From the NCBI RefSeq assembly GCF_000586435.1, contig NZ_BAWH01000013.1:24219-88218 (forward strand): 64,000 bases of DNA, given 5' to 3'. The notes under the pieces were generated by a model, which had not been told where the DNA came from, did not search any database, and worked only from the letters and a program-made list of their open reading frames with translations. Below, piece after piece: positions 9,630 to 19,541 of this stretch (position 1 is its first letter; each line of letters starts with the position of its first letter). This DNA is from Psychrobacter sp. JCM 18901. GTDB lineage: Bacteria > Pseudomonadota > Gammaproteobacteria > Pseudomonadales > Moraxellaceae. The position numbers and the translations under genes are program-made.

Positions 9630-9876
9630 ATTATTATCCTTATTATTTGTGTCTTATAGCTTTTCATTAGTTTAAAATGTCATCAATAGTGAGATCTAGC
9701 TAGTAAATTACTATTGAGCCTGTCTACTATAAGAAAAACCAAAGGTGAGTGGAAGCGTGAGTGACGGTTTCCTACAAAGGGCAAACAGGCTGTAACGTGA
9801 TTTTTGATAGTTATTTAATGCACAGTTAGTCTTTTAATAACTGTATCGGAAGATAGCAATTCCAAAATCAAAGACA

Positions 9877-9910
9877 AAAAAACGCCCATCACTCTAAGTC
9901 ATGGGCGTTT
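9877..9910 (-). terminator. Intrinsic terminator of the metNIQ operon
   Basis: Perfect 10-bp stem AAACGCCCAT / ATGGGCGTTT (9880-9889 and 9901-9910). Read on the minus strand it is followed by a T run, just downstream of metQ. The rest of the 327-base gap 9630-9956 shows nothing else that I recognise. Confidence 0.88.
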
Positions 9911-9956
9911 CTATTAATCATAACACCTAAAAAACTAGGTACTTTGATTTAAAGTC

Positions 9957-10925
9957 TTATTGAGCAGCAGCTTCTGGAGCGTCAGCGCTTTCAGTTTTAG
10001 CAGCAGTGTCCGTATGTGCGCTATGATCAGTACCCCAGATTTTTGGGTACTTGTAGCCAGGGAACGTTTCATGAGCGTACTTTTTGAAAGCTTCTGAGTT
10101 ATAAGCGTTGGTCACATCTTCAACCCATTTTTTACCAGTATCAGCAGATTTGATCGCTGACCAGTTTACATAAGCAAAGCTTGGCTCTTGGAACAATGCT
10201 TCGGTCAATTTGATACCAGAGTCAGTAGCATAGTTACCGTTGATAACTGCGAAGTCAACTTCATCACGTGCGCGTGGTAATTGAGCAGCTTCTAGTTCAA
10301 CGATTTCGATATCGTATTTGCTGTTATCAGCGATATCAGCTTTTGATGCTGTCAATGGATCGATGTTGTCTTTCAATTTGATCCAGCCAAGATCGTTCAT
10401 CATAACCAAAGCACGAGCAAAGTTACTAGGATCGTTTGGTGCAGAGACACTCATACCTTTAAATGCAGCATCAAGACTGGTCTTTTTACCTGAGTAAATG
10501 CCAAGCGGAGCCGTTGGTACTTGGAATGCTTCTACTAGATCAAGATTGTTTTCTTTTTTGAAATTATCAAGATAAGGCTTGTGCTGGAAAATGTTGATAT
10601 CCAAATCGCCTTCAGCCAATGCAAGGTTAGGACGGACATAGTCAGTAAAAGCAATCAACTCAACTTCATAACCTTGAGCTTCAAGCGTGCCTTTTACTTG
10701 GTTACGAACCATATCAGCAAAATCACCCTCAGTCGTACCGATAACAATTTTGGTATGGTCAGGATCGATATCGCTAGCGGCAGTTTCTGCAGTGGCACCC
10801 TCGGTTACTGGCTCTTTAGTCGCTTCTGGCGCTGATGAATTGCTGCAACCGACTAAGACTAGACCTGATACACCAACAGCGGCAAATGCGGTAGCTAACT
10901 GACGGCTAATATCTGTTAATTTCAT
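9957..10925 (-). CDS. metQ: MetQ, D-methionine-binding lipoprotein
   Basis: Substrate-binding lipoprotein of the MetNIQ ABC importer (NlpA/MetQ family). The signal peptide ends in a lipobox LVLVGC with the lipidated Cys at 27, followed by an acidic Ala/Thr-rich linker. The mature domain has family segments IVIGTTEGDFADMVRN, EGDLDINIFQHKPYLD, SAPNDPSNFARALV and DFAVINGNYA. Length is 322 residues; both ends carry low-complexity linkers longer than in E. coli MetQ. AAGGA precedes the ATG. It lies 170 bases behind metI with a terminator-like hairpin between them. Confidence 0.93.
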   Translation of the reverse strand: MKLTDISRQLATAFAAVGVSGLVLVGCSNSSAPEATKEPVTEGATAETAASDIDPDHTKIVIGTTEGDFADMVRNQVKGTLEAQGYEVELIAFTDYVRPNLALAEGDLDINIFQHKPYLDNFKKENNLDLVEAFQVPTAPLGIYSGKKTSLDAAFKGMSVSAPNDPSNFARALVMMNDLGWIKLKDNIDPLTASKADIADNSKYDIEIVELEAAQLPRARDEVDFAVINGNYATDSGIKLTEALFQEPSFAYVNWSAIKSADTGKKWVEDVTNAYNSEAFKKYAHETFPGYKYPKIWGTDHSAHTDTAAKTESADAPEAAAQ

Positions 10926-10979
10926 AATATGTCCTTAATAATGAATGGGGTTGAGTAAAACGTTTATCGTCTGAACATT

Positions 10980-11010
10980 AAAAAAGCAACATTATAAATA
11001 GTAATGCTGC
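10980..11010 (-). terminator. Terminator-like hairpin between metI and metQ
   Basis: On the minus strand a 9-bp stem with one G-T pair (GCAGCATTA / TAATGTTGC) is followed by six T. It lies inside the metN-metI-metQ transcription unit, so it may attenuate or separate metQ expression. Confidence 0.6.
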
Positions 11011-11095
11011 TTTTGTTGTAAGAGCTGAGATAAGGGTTAAGTGTTGCCAAAAATAAACCTAGTCGCTCGTAAAGTCAAGTATTCTCTAAAGCGGT

Positions 11096-11782
11096 TTAAC
11101 GTTTGTCTAAACGATTGGCGAGCCAGTTACCAGAGGCTTGAATCGAGACGACCATGATAGATAGTACAATTACGATAAAAATCATTACCTCAGTTTGATA
11201 GCGATAATAGCCATAACGAATGGCTAGATCACCTAAACCGCCACCACCAATCATACCAGCCGCCGCTGAATAAGAGAGCAAGCTGATACAAAGAATAGTG
11301 ACTGACAATACTAAACCTGAGCGCGCTTCATTGAGTAATACTTTAATAATGGTAAAAGGTCGTGCACCCATCGATTCGGTGGCTTCGATAATACCGCGCG
11401 GCACTTCACGTAAATTTTGCTCGACCAAACGCGCAAAATAAAACGAACCAGCGATAGCAAGTACCAGTGATGCAGCGATCGGTCCGATACCTGTACCAAC
11501 GATGGCCTTGGTAAACGGACTCATCGCAATCATCAAAATCACGAAAGGGAAGGCACGCATAAAGTTGGTAATACCGCCAAGCACACCGTACAACGTCTTG
11601 TTTTGCAAAAACTGTCGATCACTAGACAAAAACAAGAATACGCCAAACAGTCCACCGATGACGATTGCGACCGTGGTGGAAATACCAAGCATCACAAACG
11701 TATCAATAAATGCGCTCACGATCTCTTTGCGTAACACAAGTAACTTGTCTATAGAGGCGGATAATTCAGTACCAGTTAACAT
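11096..11782 (-). CDS. metI: MetI, methionine ABC transporter permease
   Basis: Inner-membrane permease of the methionine importer. The 228-residue protein has about five transmembrane helices and the binding-protein-dependent permease EAA loop region EATESMGARPFTIIKVLLNEA, ending with the family pattern AAAGMIGGGGLGDLAIRYGY. It is followed on the minus strand by metQ and preceded by metN 19 bases upstream. The frame is intact. D-methionine as well as L-methionine is a known substrate of the family. Confidence 0.93.
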   Translation of the reverse strand: MLTGTELSASIDKLLVLRKEIVSAFIDTFVMLGISTTVAIVIGGLFGVFLFLSSDRQFLQNKTLYGVLGGITNFMRAFPFVILMIAMSPFTKAIVGTGIGPIAASLVLAIAGSFYFARLVEQNLREVPRGIIEATESMGARPFTIIKVLLNEARSGLVLSVTILCISLLSYSAAAGMIGGGGLGDLAIRYGYYRYQTEVMIFIVIVLSIMVVSIQASGNWLANRLDKR

Positions 11783-11801
11783 ATCTATTTCTCCTGCCTC
11801 A

Positions 11802-12572
11802 TTAGTCCTCGACGACTAGGCCTTTGCCAATCGGGGTGGTTGCTTGAATCAGACCATCTTGCACATCCGCAACTTCTAATAGTTGTCCTTGATGCAATAA
11901 CGCTGCGCGATCACAAAGTCTACGAATCACACTCATCTCATGGGTCACGATGACGATAGTCACGCCAAGTTGCTCATTGATATCGCGCAGACAAGTCAGC
12001 AAACTACGGGTCGTTGCAGGGTCAAGCGCACTGGTTGGCTCATCGGCAACAATACTTTTGGACTAGGGGCAATCGCGCGGGCAATACCCACACGCTGTTT
12101 TTGTCCACCTGATAGCTGCGCAGGATAGTGACCAGCACGATCGGTCAAATCAACAATCGCAAGACAATCCATAACGCGCTTATGAATGTCGCGACTTGGA
12201 TAACCAGAGATTTTTAAGTTAAATGCCACGTTGTCAAAAACCGTTTGATTAGACATCAGATTAAACTGCTGAAAAATCATACCGATATTATGACGAGCAA
12301 TACGCAGCTCACTGGCAGACAGCGTGGTTAGGTCAGTACCGTCTATCACGACTTGACCCGAATCTGGACGTTCAAGCATGTTGATTAGGCGCAATAAGGT
12401 AGATTTACCTGCGCCTGAATAACCCATTAGACCAAAGATTTCGCCTTGTTTGATAGTCAGAGATGTCGGCTCAACAGCGGTAAACCAATGTGGTTTGCCG
12501 TCTTTGTCTTTGATTGATCGGTCGCTTAAAAAAACTTTTGGTCACATCGTTTAAGACAATCATGTCATTCAT
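11802..12572 (-). CDS. metN: MetN, methionine ABC transporter ATPase (frameshifted)
   Basis: ATPase of MetNIQ. Walker A GYSGAGKSTLLR, Q-loop MIFQQFNLM, signature LSGGQKQRVGIARA and the switch His in IVTHEMSVI are present. The Walker B/D-loop region (IVADEPTSALDPAT) is recovered by adding one base in an A run near 12060. The N-terminus is recovered by shortening a seven-A run near 12530 to six, giving a start at 12572 (MNDMIVLNDVTKSFLSD). An insertion with KDKDGKPHW sits early in the domain. The protein is about 256 residues and lacks the C-terminal ACT-like regulatory domain of E. coli MetN (343 aa), so substrate inhibition may differ. Confidence 0.92.
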
Positions 12573-12828
12573 GGAGGGCTCAAAATTTAATAAATTTTTT
12601 AATGGTCAAAAACGCGTCATCAGGCCTCTTTCAATATGTAAGAAGCTCGTCAAAACGACAACAGTCAATAACCGTATAATAAGGGGCGGTAATATAGCAT
12701 ATTATCAGGCACTTTGGATATGCACATACGTGTCCGACTTATGATTAATAGCTATTAAGAATAAGCAGTTAAAATGCTAAGTATGAAGGTGACAGCGTGA
12801 TAGCTATCTATATAATAATGGGAATTGA

Positions 12829-14949
12829 TTACTCGTGATAGTTGTAATGAGGGTCATGATGAATTGGGATGGTTACCAAAAATCTAGTATGACCATTTAG
12901 CGTATCTGTAATAATGCGCCCTTGATGAGCGGTAACGATTTGTGAGACTAACGATAACCCTAATCCAGAGCCTTTGTTTTTTTGCTGCAAACGTACAAAT
13001 GGGCTAAAGACTTCTTCTCGCTTGCCTTCAGGGATACCAGTGCCTTCGTCGATTACAGCCAGCACGGCATATTTTGGTAAAGGACGTTCAGGTTCAGTTT
13101 TGGCTTTCTTCATATGCTTAGCAAATAAGCCTTCTTTACGCACGACTGCGCCTGAATTTTCACTGTTTGAGTTGTTAGGTTTGGCGTCATCTTTCGTATT
13201 ATTTGAGCCGTTATTTTTAGTAGCGGTATCAGTAATAGCTTTAGGTGATTGAGCACTATTCTCGATGAGAGTGCCAGTATTCTCGCCTTCTACACTGCTT
13301 ATAGAGTTTTTTTGATGCTACTTCAGTCGCGTTAGCATTGTTGATATTATCGGCTTCGTTAGTAGGTTCAGTAGAATCTGGAACTGCTTTCCAAATAACT
13401 TTCTTAATTCTGTCAGTTAATTCACTAGTAAAGCTGTAATAGTCAGCAAGTAGTGATGATTCGCCAGTAGCAGGTTGGCGTTTGCTAGCATTGTCTATCA
13501 AGCTTTCATCTAAAAGGTCGTCATCAATACTGACTTCATCATTGCTCTCATTGCGAGCAGCTATGTCTTCACCGTTTTTATAGATAGTCGGCGTTGGTAG
13601 CTCTACTATTGAGTCAGTTGTTTCTGATTTATTTTTGTCAACTGAACTAGTAGCTTCGTGTTTAGCGGTTTGGTGTTCAATTATTTTGGCATCAGCGTTT
13701 TCTTCATAATCGTCAAAATCTAAACTGTTGTAATCGACAAAGCTGCTGCATAGCACTGTTTGTAATAGATAGTCAGGTACAGTTCCAGCTTCTTCTATGC
13801 TCTGAACACCGTATAGCAATACCGTAACAGGTGGCTTGCCATGTAGCATAGCGTTGGTAAGTAAGTTACGAATCAAATGAGTCAACATTGATGACTGACC
13901 ATCTATCACGATGTGCTCACCAATGAGCGTGGCTTCAGGATAATGCTGACGCTCTTGATTTACCAAATCGTATAAATCGAGGTTTTCAACTTGCTGTAAA
14001 GCATGTCCCGCATCCAAACGGCTAACCAGTAATATGCTTTCTACTAAATCATTAAGACCTGACAAGTCTCTATTAATGGCTTGTGCCCGTTTATCGAACT
14101 TTGCTTTGGTATCAGTTGGCAGCGCACCAGCTAGCATATCCATCATTTCAATCTGTAGACGAATACGTGTAATCGGTGTGCGTAGCTCATGAGAGGCATG
14201 TGCCAGTAGCAAATTATTGGCATCAATTAAGTGTTCAATTTTTTTGTGCCGCTTGGTTGAATCCACGTGCTAATGCAGCAATTTCATCGTTACCACGTGC
14301 ATTTACTCGCACCGTAAAATCACCATCACCCAATTGAGTCATTTGTTGGCTCAACTGGTCAATACGCCATGTCATCGTCCGTGCAATCAACCATAGTACA
14401 CCTGCCATAATGAGCAAGAGTAGTAGCGTACCAGTGAACAAGTTCAAGGCTGCAGAAAGGACAGGTTTTTTTAGGCGTTAGACGTGATTCATACAGTAAG
14501 GTATAACCCGTACTGCTATACACTTGAGCTTGCTTGGTAGGTGATGTATCTGCAAGTGAGGGGAAAACGCGCGAGAATAAAGACGGAGTAGGGGGAAGCT
14601 CTAGGGGTAGGTCGCTATTGTCGGTTTGCATGAGCAGTCGACCTTCACTGTCATACAATCCCATTTTCGCTTGCAGTGATTCGTCAAAAATATCAAAGCT
14701 TTTCTTAACGACAGCCAGCATAAAACGCGACTGCAAACGATTGTCTTTGCTGATAGAAATATTCAATTCATGCAAGAATGGATCGATCTGACCCAGAATC
14801 TGTGTGGCTAATATCTCTGAGCGAATACCAGCGTCTTTGTCATGAACAAGTTGGGTCAACAGCACCATTGCCACAGCAAATAAAGTAAGTGCCAGCATAA
14901 CGCTGGCAAATAGTTTGGCAAATACGGAACGAAAACCCAATTGCTGCAT
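12829..14949 (-). CDS. Sensor histidine kinase with a giant insertion in the ATPase domain (frameshifted)
   Basis: Membrane histidine kinase of the OmpR-partner type. The N-terminal membrane helix (residues 8-30) is followed by a periplasmic domain of about 130 residues, a second helix (LLLLLIMAGVLWLIA), HAMP (QMTQLGDGDFTVRVNARG), HisKA with HASHELRTPITR near residue 255, N-box HLIRNLLTNAMLHG, G1 box IDEGTGIP near 630 and G2 GSGLGLSLV. About 255 residues of acidic, Asn/Ser/Thr-rich sequence separate N-box and G1, where roughly 40 is usual. Three seven-T runs (near 14466, 14237, 13306) break the frame; six T in each restores it. The response-regulator gene precedes it by about 85 bases on the same strand. 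Confidence 0.88.
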
Positions 14950-15034
14950 TAAACGATCTCTATTATTAAACGCTTGTACTGACTCATGGTATAGAGTTTA
15001 CACCATGAGTCAGCTAATTAGGTATCCTTTACGA

Positions 15035-15757
15035 TTACACCTGATCAGTAGCAAATTGATAGCCGACGCCGCGTACAGTAATAATACGTTTTGGCTGGCG
15101 TGGATTGTCTTCAATCAAAGCACGTAGACGCGAAATATGTACATCAATTGCACGGTCAATATTGTCTGAGCTGTCATCATTTGGCATCGCTTGCCAGAGT
15201 TGCTCACGATTTAACACCTTGCCAGAATGAGTGGCAAAGTAGTGTAACAACTGAAACTGATGCGTGGTTAGACGTACTGGTTGGTCATCGATAGTGACTT
15301 CATGACTATCAGGGAACACACTCAAACGACCAAAGGTTAAGCTGTCTGATTGGCTATCGGCTTGATTTGGTTGTTCATGACGACGAATAACCGCACGGAT
15401 ACGAGCTAAAAGCTCACGTGGCTCGAAAGGCTTGGCAATATAATCGTCAGCACCCATCTCCAGCCCCAACACGCGATCAGTTGTATCGCCTTTTGCGGTC
15501 AGCATAATAATAGGTACTTTATTGGTCATGTTGTTCTTGTTGCCACGAATCTTTTGACACACTTGCATACCGTCCATATCAGGTAGCATAAGATCCAATA
15601 CAACCAAATCAATATCGCGCTCTTTGGTGTCTAATAAGTCGAGACCTTCTTGACCAAGCCCAGCATGATGCACATCATAGTAGTTCATGGTCAAATAATC
15701 GCTGATCAGCTCAGCCAAATCTGGATCGTCTTCAATCAATAAAATCTGCTTACTCAT
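15035..15757 (-). CDS. Response regulator, OmpR/PhoB family
   Basis: Two-component transcription factor of 240 residues. The receiver domain (1-120) has acidic residues in IEDDPDLAE, the phospho-acceptor Asp in LVVLDLMLPDMDG (about residue 55), Thr/Ala in MLTAKGD and Lys in IAKPFEPRE. The C-terminal winged helix shows LTTHQFQLLHYFATH, VLNREQLWQAM and RAIDVHISRLRALIEDNP ... IITVRGVGYQF. It sits immediately upstream of the histidine kinase on the same strand, so they almost certainly form a pair. Target genes are not evident; the adaptor lipoprotein upstream is one candidate by proximity. Confidence 0.93.
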   Translation of the reverse strand: MSKQILLIEDDPDLAELISDYLTMNYYDVHHAGLGQEGLDLLDTKERDIDLVVLDLMLPDMDGMQVCQKIRGNKNNMTNKVPIIMLTAKGDTTDRVLGLEMGADDYIAKPFEPRELLARIRAVIRRHEQPNQADSQSDSLTFGRLSVFPDSHEVTIDDQPVRLTTHQFQLLHYFATHSGKVLNREQLWQAMPNDDSSDNIDRAIDVHISRLRALIEDNPRQPKRIITVRGVGYQFATDQV

Positions 15758-15984
15758 GGGGTGTCCTCTAATTGTTATTGTGATTTATAAAAATATAACG
15801 TTTCTGGTAATAATGACTGTTGGTAATAATAAACAGTTAAACCTCAGCCTCTATGTTTTCAAATATACAGAATAGTGAATAATTAAATATGAGTCGTATT
15901 TCAATACTCGGATAATGCTATATATAGTAGGGTCATATTGCCTAATTATGCTGTTACAAAACAAGAGAAGCTTTGTTAATGTTT

Positions 15985-17226
15985 CTACGCAATGTAACTG
16001 TCAGCATAAGCTATTATGACACAATGACTTTTTTTACCTTTAGAATCAACAGGTAAGTCCGCCAAACAAATCAAGCTATCATTGCTCACACCTGCTATCA
16101 AATACTGCTGCGTAGTAGGATCGTATTCAACTACTTCAATAGGTTGGCGCGTTAAACGCTGATCTTGACCTATAATCCAAACATTTGCAGTCAATGGTTG
16201 TAGCGGCATATAAGGAGGAGTTTGCAACTCTGTCAGATCAACATCATGTAGCGCGCGCTTAGGTACGATAGTACCGACATCTATTTGACCATAATTGACG
16301 CGGCCTGTGACTTTCATATTTGGTAATAATTTATCACGACTAACTTCGTTGTCGATGACATTAACATAGACCAAGAGCTTTTTGGGCTGACTGGTCGATA
16401 CCAGTTTGCTGACCTGTCCCGTAAACTTGTCTGAGACACCTTCGGCGGTAAAATTGACTGTCTGACCAACGGAAAGCTGTGGTTTTGCTTGTATAGGCAG
16501 GGTAGCCATAAAGTGCAGTTTGGTCTCGTCACTGATCTGTAGTAGAGACGTGCGCGCCGCTAACTGTTGTCCTGCATCAGCAGATAAGCTTTCTACTCGA
16601 CCCGAAAAGCTGGCATGAATGGTAATCGAATTATACTGCATATCTTGTTTAGCAGTATTAACGTCTGCATTCTGACTAGTAGGGATGTTGCTATCAGTAT
16701 CTATCGCAGATTTTGCTTCTAAATTTTTATCATTGTTAGTCTTTCTTACAACAGCGATATCTGTGTTTGGCGCAGCTTGTACGGAATTAAGCGTATCTTC
16801 TGAATTAGTTTTATTAATATCGTTGGATTCTACATTGCCTTGTTCAGGCTTTTTCAAATCTTCAGCTTTGCTAGCCGTGCCCACACGCCTAAAGACTAGC
16901 AATGGCGTTCCTTTTTCTACCCATTGACCTTCACTAACCAGTGTCTCTTCTATACGAATCGGATGTACCGCAACAAATGTGGTCTGCTTGATAGGTTCGA
17001 TATTACCTTGTAACCCGAGACTTGGCTGATACCTTGAAGGTTTGATACTCAAGATATGTTCAGGTGTCATGGTGACACTGTCGCTTGTGATGATAATTGG
17101 CGTGTCAGCGGTCTCTGCTTCAGTGTCAGTAACAGTCGGTTCATTTACAGGTGACGGCTGACAAGCAGCGATAAATAGTACGCTGAATAAATAAAAGATT
17201 TTTCTTAAATGTTTAGAAGCTGTCAT
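15985..17226 (-). CDS. Periplasmic adaptor (membrane fusion) lipoprotein, HlyD/RND-type
   Basis: Lipoprotein related to RND/HlyD membrane fusion proteins. The signal peptide ends in the lipobox LFIAAC (Cys 22 from the ATG at 17226; an in-frame start at 17250 is less likely). The split lipoyl domain is seen as GNIEPIKQTTFVAVHPIRIEE with VSEGQWVEKGTPLLVF, and after the insertion ASFSGRVESLSADAGQQL. The beta-barrel part follows with LPIQAKPQLSVGQTVNF and LPNMKVTGRVNYG. Where an alpha-hairpin normally sits there is an Asn/Asp/Ser/Thr-rich linker of roughly 75 residues with no heptads. No pump or outer-membrane gene is adjacent. Confidence 0.78.
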   Translation of the reverse strand: MTASKHLRKIFYLFSVLFIAACQPSPVNEPTVTDTEAETADTPIIITSDSVTMTPEHILSIKPSRYQPSLGLQGNIEPIKQTTFVAVHPIRIEETLVSEGQWVEKGTPLLVFRRVGTASKAEDLKKPEQGNVESNDINKTNSEDTLNSVQAAPNTDIAVVRKTNNDKNLEAKSAIDTDSNIPTSQNADVNTAKQDMQYNSITIHASFSGRVESLSADAGQQLAARTSLLQISDETKLHFMATLPIQAKPQLSVGQTVNFTAEGVSDKFTGQVSKLVSTSQPKKLLVYVNVIDNEVSRDKLLPNMKVTGRVNYGQIDVGTIVPKRALHDVDLTELQTPPYMPLQPLTANVWIIGQDQRLTRQPIEVVEYDPTTQQYLIAGVSNDSLICLADLPVDSKGKKSHCVIIAYADSYIA

Positions 17227-17250
17227 AGCAGTCACCATTGTAATCGTCAT

Positions 17251-17907
17251 ATTATTATATAGTGAATTGTAACGCGGTGGAACGACTGTAAAATATTTAC
17301 TAAGCTTAAGAAAGTTGATGATTCAAATACTAGGAAAAGTTAAAGTTATACCTTTAATAAATAAGAACAGCTATTTGTGATACTAATGAGTTCGAACATA
17401 ATTTTACTAATTACTGGAAAAGCAATAATAACTGTGCTAAAACAAACACTATAAAATGCATTGATACATTTTTATTACAAATGAAAATTATCCAGTAATA
17501 TCATTGCCAGTTATATACAATACAAAAATATAATAACGCTACCTTCAATTCAAATTTCAATCTATTTATATGTTAGAAAATGGATTTATAGTTAATTAGA
17601 ATCGTTGTTATATTTGACTTTTCTATTAGATATTCGCGGGGTAAGTTATCTTATTCAAAGCACTCAAATAACGCTAGATTTTGTAAGATTAATAATAATA
17701 AAGTGCGTATAGTACGCTATATTGATACCGCGATTAGTCAGTAGGCATCAATTGCAGAAGATTCGCTGTTATAACAAATTTCAACGCAGACAATGCAAAT
17801 GTAGGTACTTATATCGATCTGACAAGAGATGATATAAAAGTTTAAAATAGCCAAGAAGATTTTGTATTGTTAGATAGCGTTACGAACAAATAGTCGTTTA
17901 CAGGACA
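17251..17907. other. Long AT-rich intergenic region upstream of pilG
   Basis: About 650 bases without a convincing gene on either strand, between divergent genes (adaptor lipoprotein on minus, pilG on plus). It must hold the promoters of both. I cannot assign boxes with confidence. Confidence 0.6.
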
Positions 17908-18292
17908 ATGAGAATGGAAAATAATTTTGAAGGTTTAAAAGTAATGGTGATTGATGATTCAAAAACCATTCGCCGTACTGCAGAAACTTTATTACAAAAA
18001 GCGGGCTGTGAAGTAGTGACAGCTATCGATGGTTTCGATGCGTTAGCAAAGATTGTAGATAACAATCCAGATATTATTTTTGTCGACATTATGATGCCAC
18101 GTCTAGATGGATATCAGACTTGTGCGCTGATAAAAAAATAACCCTGATTATGCCAATAAACCGGTAATCATGTTGTCATCTAAAGATGGTCTATTTGATA
18201 AGGCGCGTGGTCGTATTGTGGGTTCTGATGAGTATCTGACCAAGCCATTTAGTAAAGATGAGCTTTTTGATGCCATTAATCAGTACCGTTAA
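17908..18292 (+). CDS. pilG: PilG, twitching-motility response regulator (frameshifted)
   Basis: Single-domain CheY-like receiver of the Pil-Chp chemosensory system controlling type IV pilus extension/retraction and cAMP. Receiver residues are DDSKTIRRTAE, the phospho-acceptor D60 in IIFVDIMMPRLDGY, then PVIMLSSKDGLFD and Lys in LTKPFSKDEL. The frame is broken in a seven-A run near 18134; six A gives LIKNNPDYANKPVIML and a stop at 18292. The start at 17908 (alternatively 17914) follows an AGGA. Full length is about 128 residues. pilH lies downstream beyond a gap containing two small hairpins. Confidence 0.93.
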
Positions 18293-18314
18293 TCGAATAA
18301 ATATAGACTTACAG

Positions 18315-18359
18315 GGAGTGATTGATATTATCGCTCCAGATTATTCAATACTGAATAAT
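18315..18359. other. Two adjacent hairpins between pilG and pilH
   Basis: GGAGTGAT/ATCGCTCC (8 bp with one G-T pair, around 18315-18337) is followed at once by the perfect ATTATTCA/TGAATAAT (18340-18359). There is no T run, so this is not a classical terminator; RNA processing or translational control is possible. Confidence 0.45.
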
Positions 18360-18471
18360 TATGATTAAAGAATGGCTACCAGTAAATTTATAAGTGCTAT
18401 TTTTAATCATTTTATCTGAACCATATATCAATATATCTTCACAGATATTTTAGAACTTAAAGGAACCTCCT

Positions 18472-18834
18472 ATGACTACCGTTCTAGTCATTGACGACTC
18501 GCCATCAGAAATGGCGAAATTTCGCGATATGCTTGCCAAAAACAACTTCCAAGTGTTGGAAGCGACCAATGGTGAGCAGGGTTGCCAAATGGCAGCTGAA
18601 CATTTACCAGATGTAATCCTGATGGATGTGGTAATGCCTGAAATGAATGGTTTTCAAGCCACGCGTAAGATCACCCGCGGTAAAACCACTGCTCATATCC
18701 CTGTCATCATGATCAGTACCAAAAACCAAGAGACAGATAGAGTTTGGGGCAAGCGTCAAGGCGCTAAAGAATATATGAACAAACCAGTTGATGAAAGTGG
18801 TTTGGTCAATATGATTCGTAAAGTGATGGAGTAA
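18472..18834 (+). CDS. pilH: PilH, twitching-motility response regulator
   Basis: Second CheY-like receiver of the Pil-Chp pathway; in Pseudomonas PilH acts with the retraction branch or as phosphate sink. All 120 residues form one receiver: VLVIDDSPSEMAKF, D52 in VILMDVVMPEMNGF, MISTKNQETDRVWGKRQGAKEY, Lys in MNKPVDE. AAAGGAACC precedes the ATG. The frame is intact. pilI starts three bases after its stop, so the two are translationally close. Confidence 0.94.
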   Translation: MTTVLVIDDSPSEMAKFRDMLAKNNFQVLEATNGEQGCQMAAEHLPDVILMDVVMPEMNGFQATRKITRGKTTAHIPVIMISTKNQETDRVWGKRQGAKEYMNKPVDESGLVNMIRKVME

Positions 18835-18837
18835 CTT

Positions 18838-19367
18838 GTGGCTTCTAGAGGATTTATCGAGCTTCTGCGTTTAGCAGATTTGGCACGTGCGCGCAAAAGC
18901 GGTCGCCGCGGTGGCCAAGAGTTTGATTGGCAAGGTGTGGTATTTGAAATAGGTGGGCAACGCTTAGTTGCCCCTATGGGTCAGGTATCAGAGGTATTAT
19001 CTATGCCAGAATATACTAGCCTACCTCTAGTAAAGCCGTGGATGCTAGGTATTGCCAACATTCGTGGGCGACTATTACCTTTGACAGATCTGTCGCATTT
19101 TTGCAAGTACCTAGTCGCTTGACACAAATGAGCCAACGAAAAGTTATCGTCATTGATTATGACAATAACTTTTCAGGACTGCTGGTGGATCAAGTACTTG
19201 GTATCGAACAGTTCACACAAGAACAGTATCGTCCAGAAGCCATAGATCCAGAGTCGCCGTTTGCGCCTTATAACCATGGCAAGTTTTTCAAAAATGACCA
19301 AGACTGGTATGTATTTATGCCAAGTTTGCTCGCACAAGATCCTCAGTATTCAGATGCTGCAATATAG
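18838..19367 (+). CDS. pilI: PilI, CheW-like coupling protein (frameshifted)
   Basis: Adaptor linking the chemoreceptor PilJ to the kinase ChpA. CheW fold features are VVFEIGGQRLVAPMGQVSEVLSMP, WMLGIANIRGRLLPLTDL and KVIVIDYDNNFSGLLVDQVLGIEQF. The GTG at 18838 starts just behind pilH. A T run near 19098 is one short; adding one T joins the parts as DLSHFLQVPSRLTQ. Length is about 176 residues, usual for PilI. Confidence 0.92.
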
Positions 19368-19541
19368 CTATTAATTATAAAATACCTGTCTGTTAAGTAA
19401 CGACAGAGAAATAGCGACTGACATAATAGGGTTCGATGTCAGCATTTATACAGGCTTTGCTAATCATTGTTTAGATAACAATACGATTGTCAAAGTCAGC
19501 CACAATTAGACTTTGATGACTGTTTGAAAGGAAGACGCAAG

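Noticed and set aside
17251..17907. A small RNA or gene upstream of pilG
   Set aside because: The region is AT-rich with no clear stem plus T run and no open frame of note.
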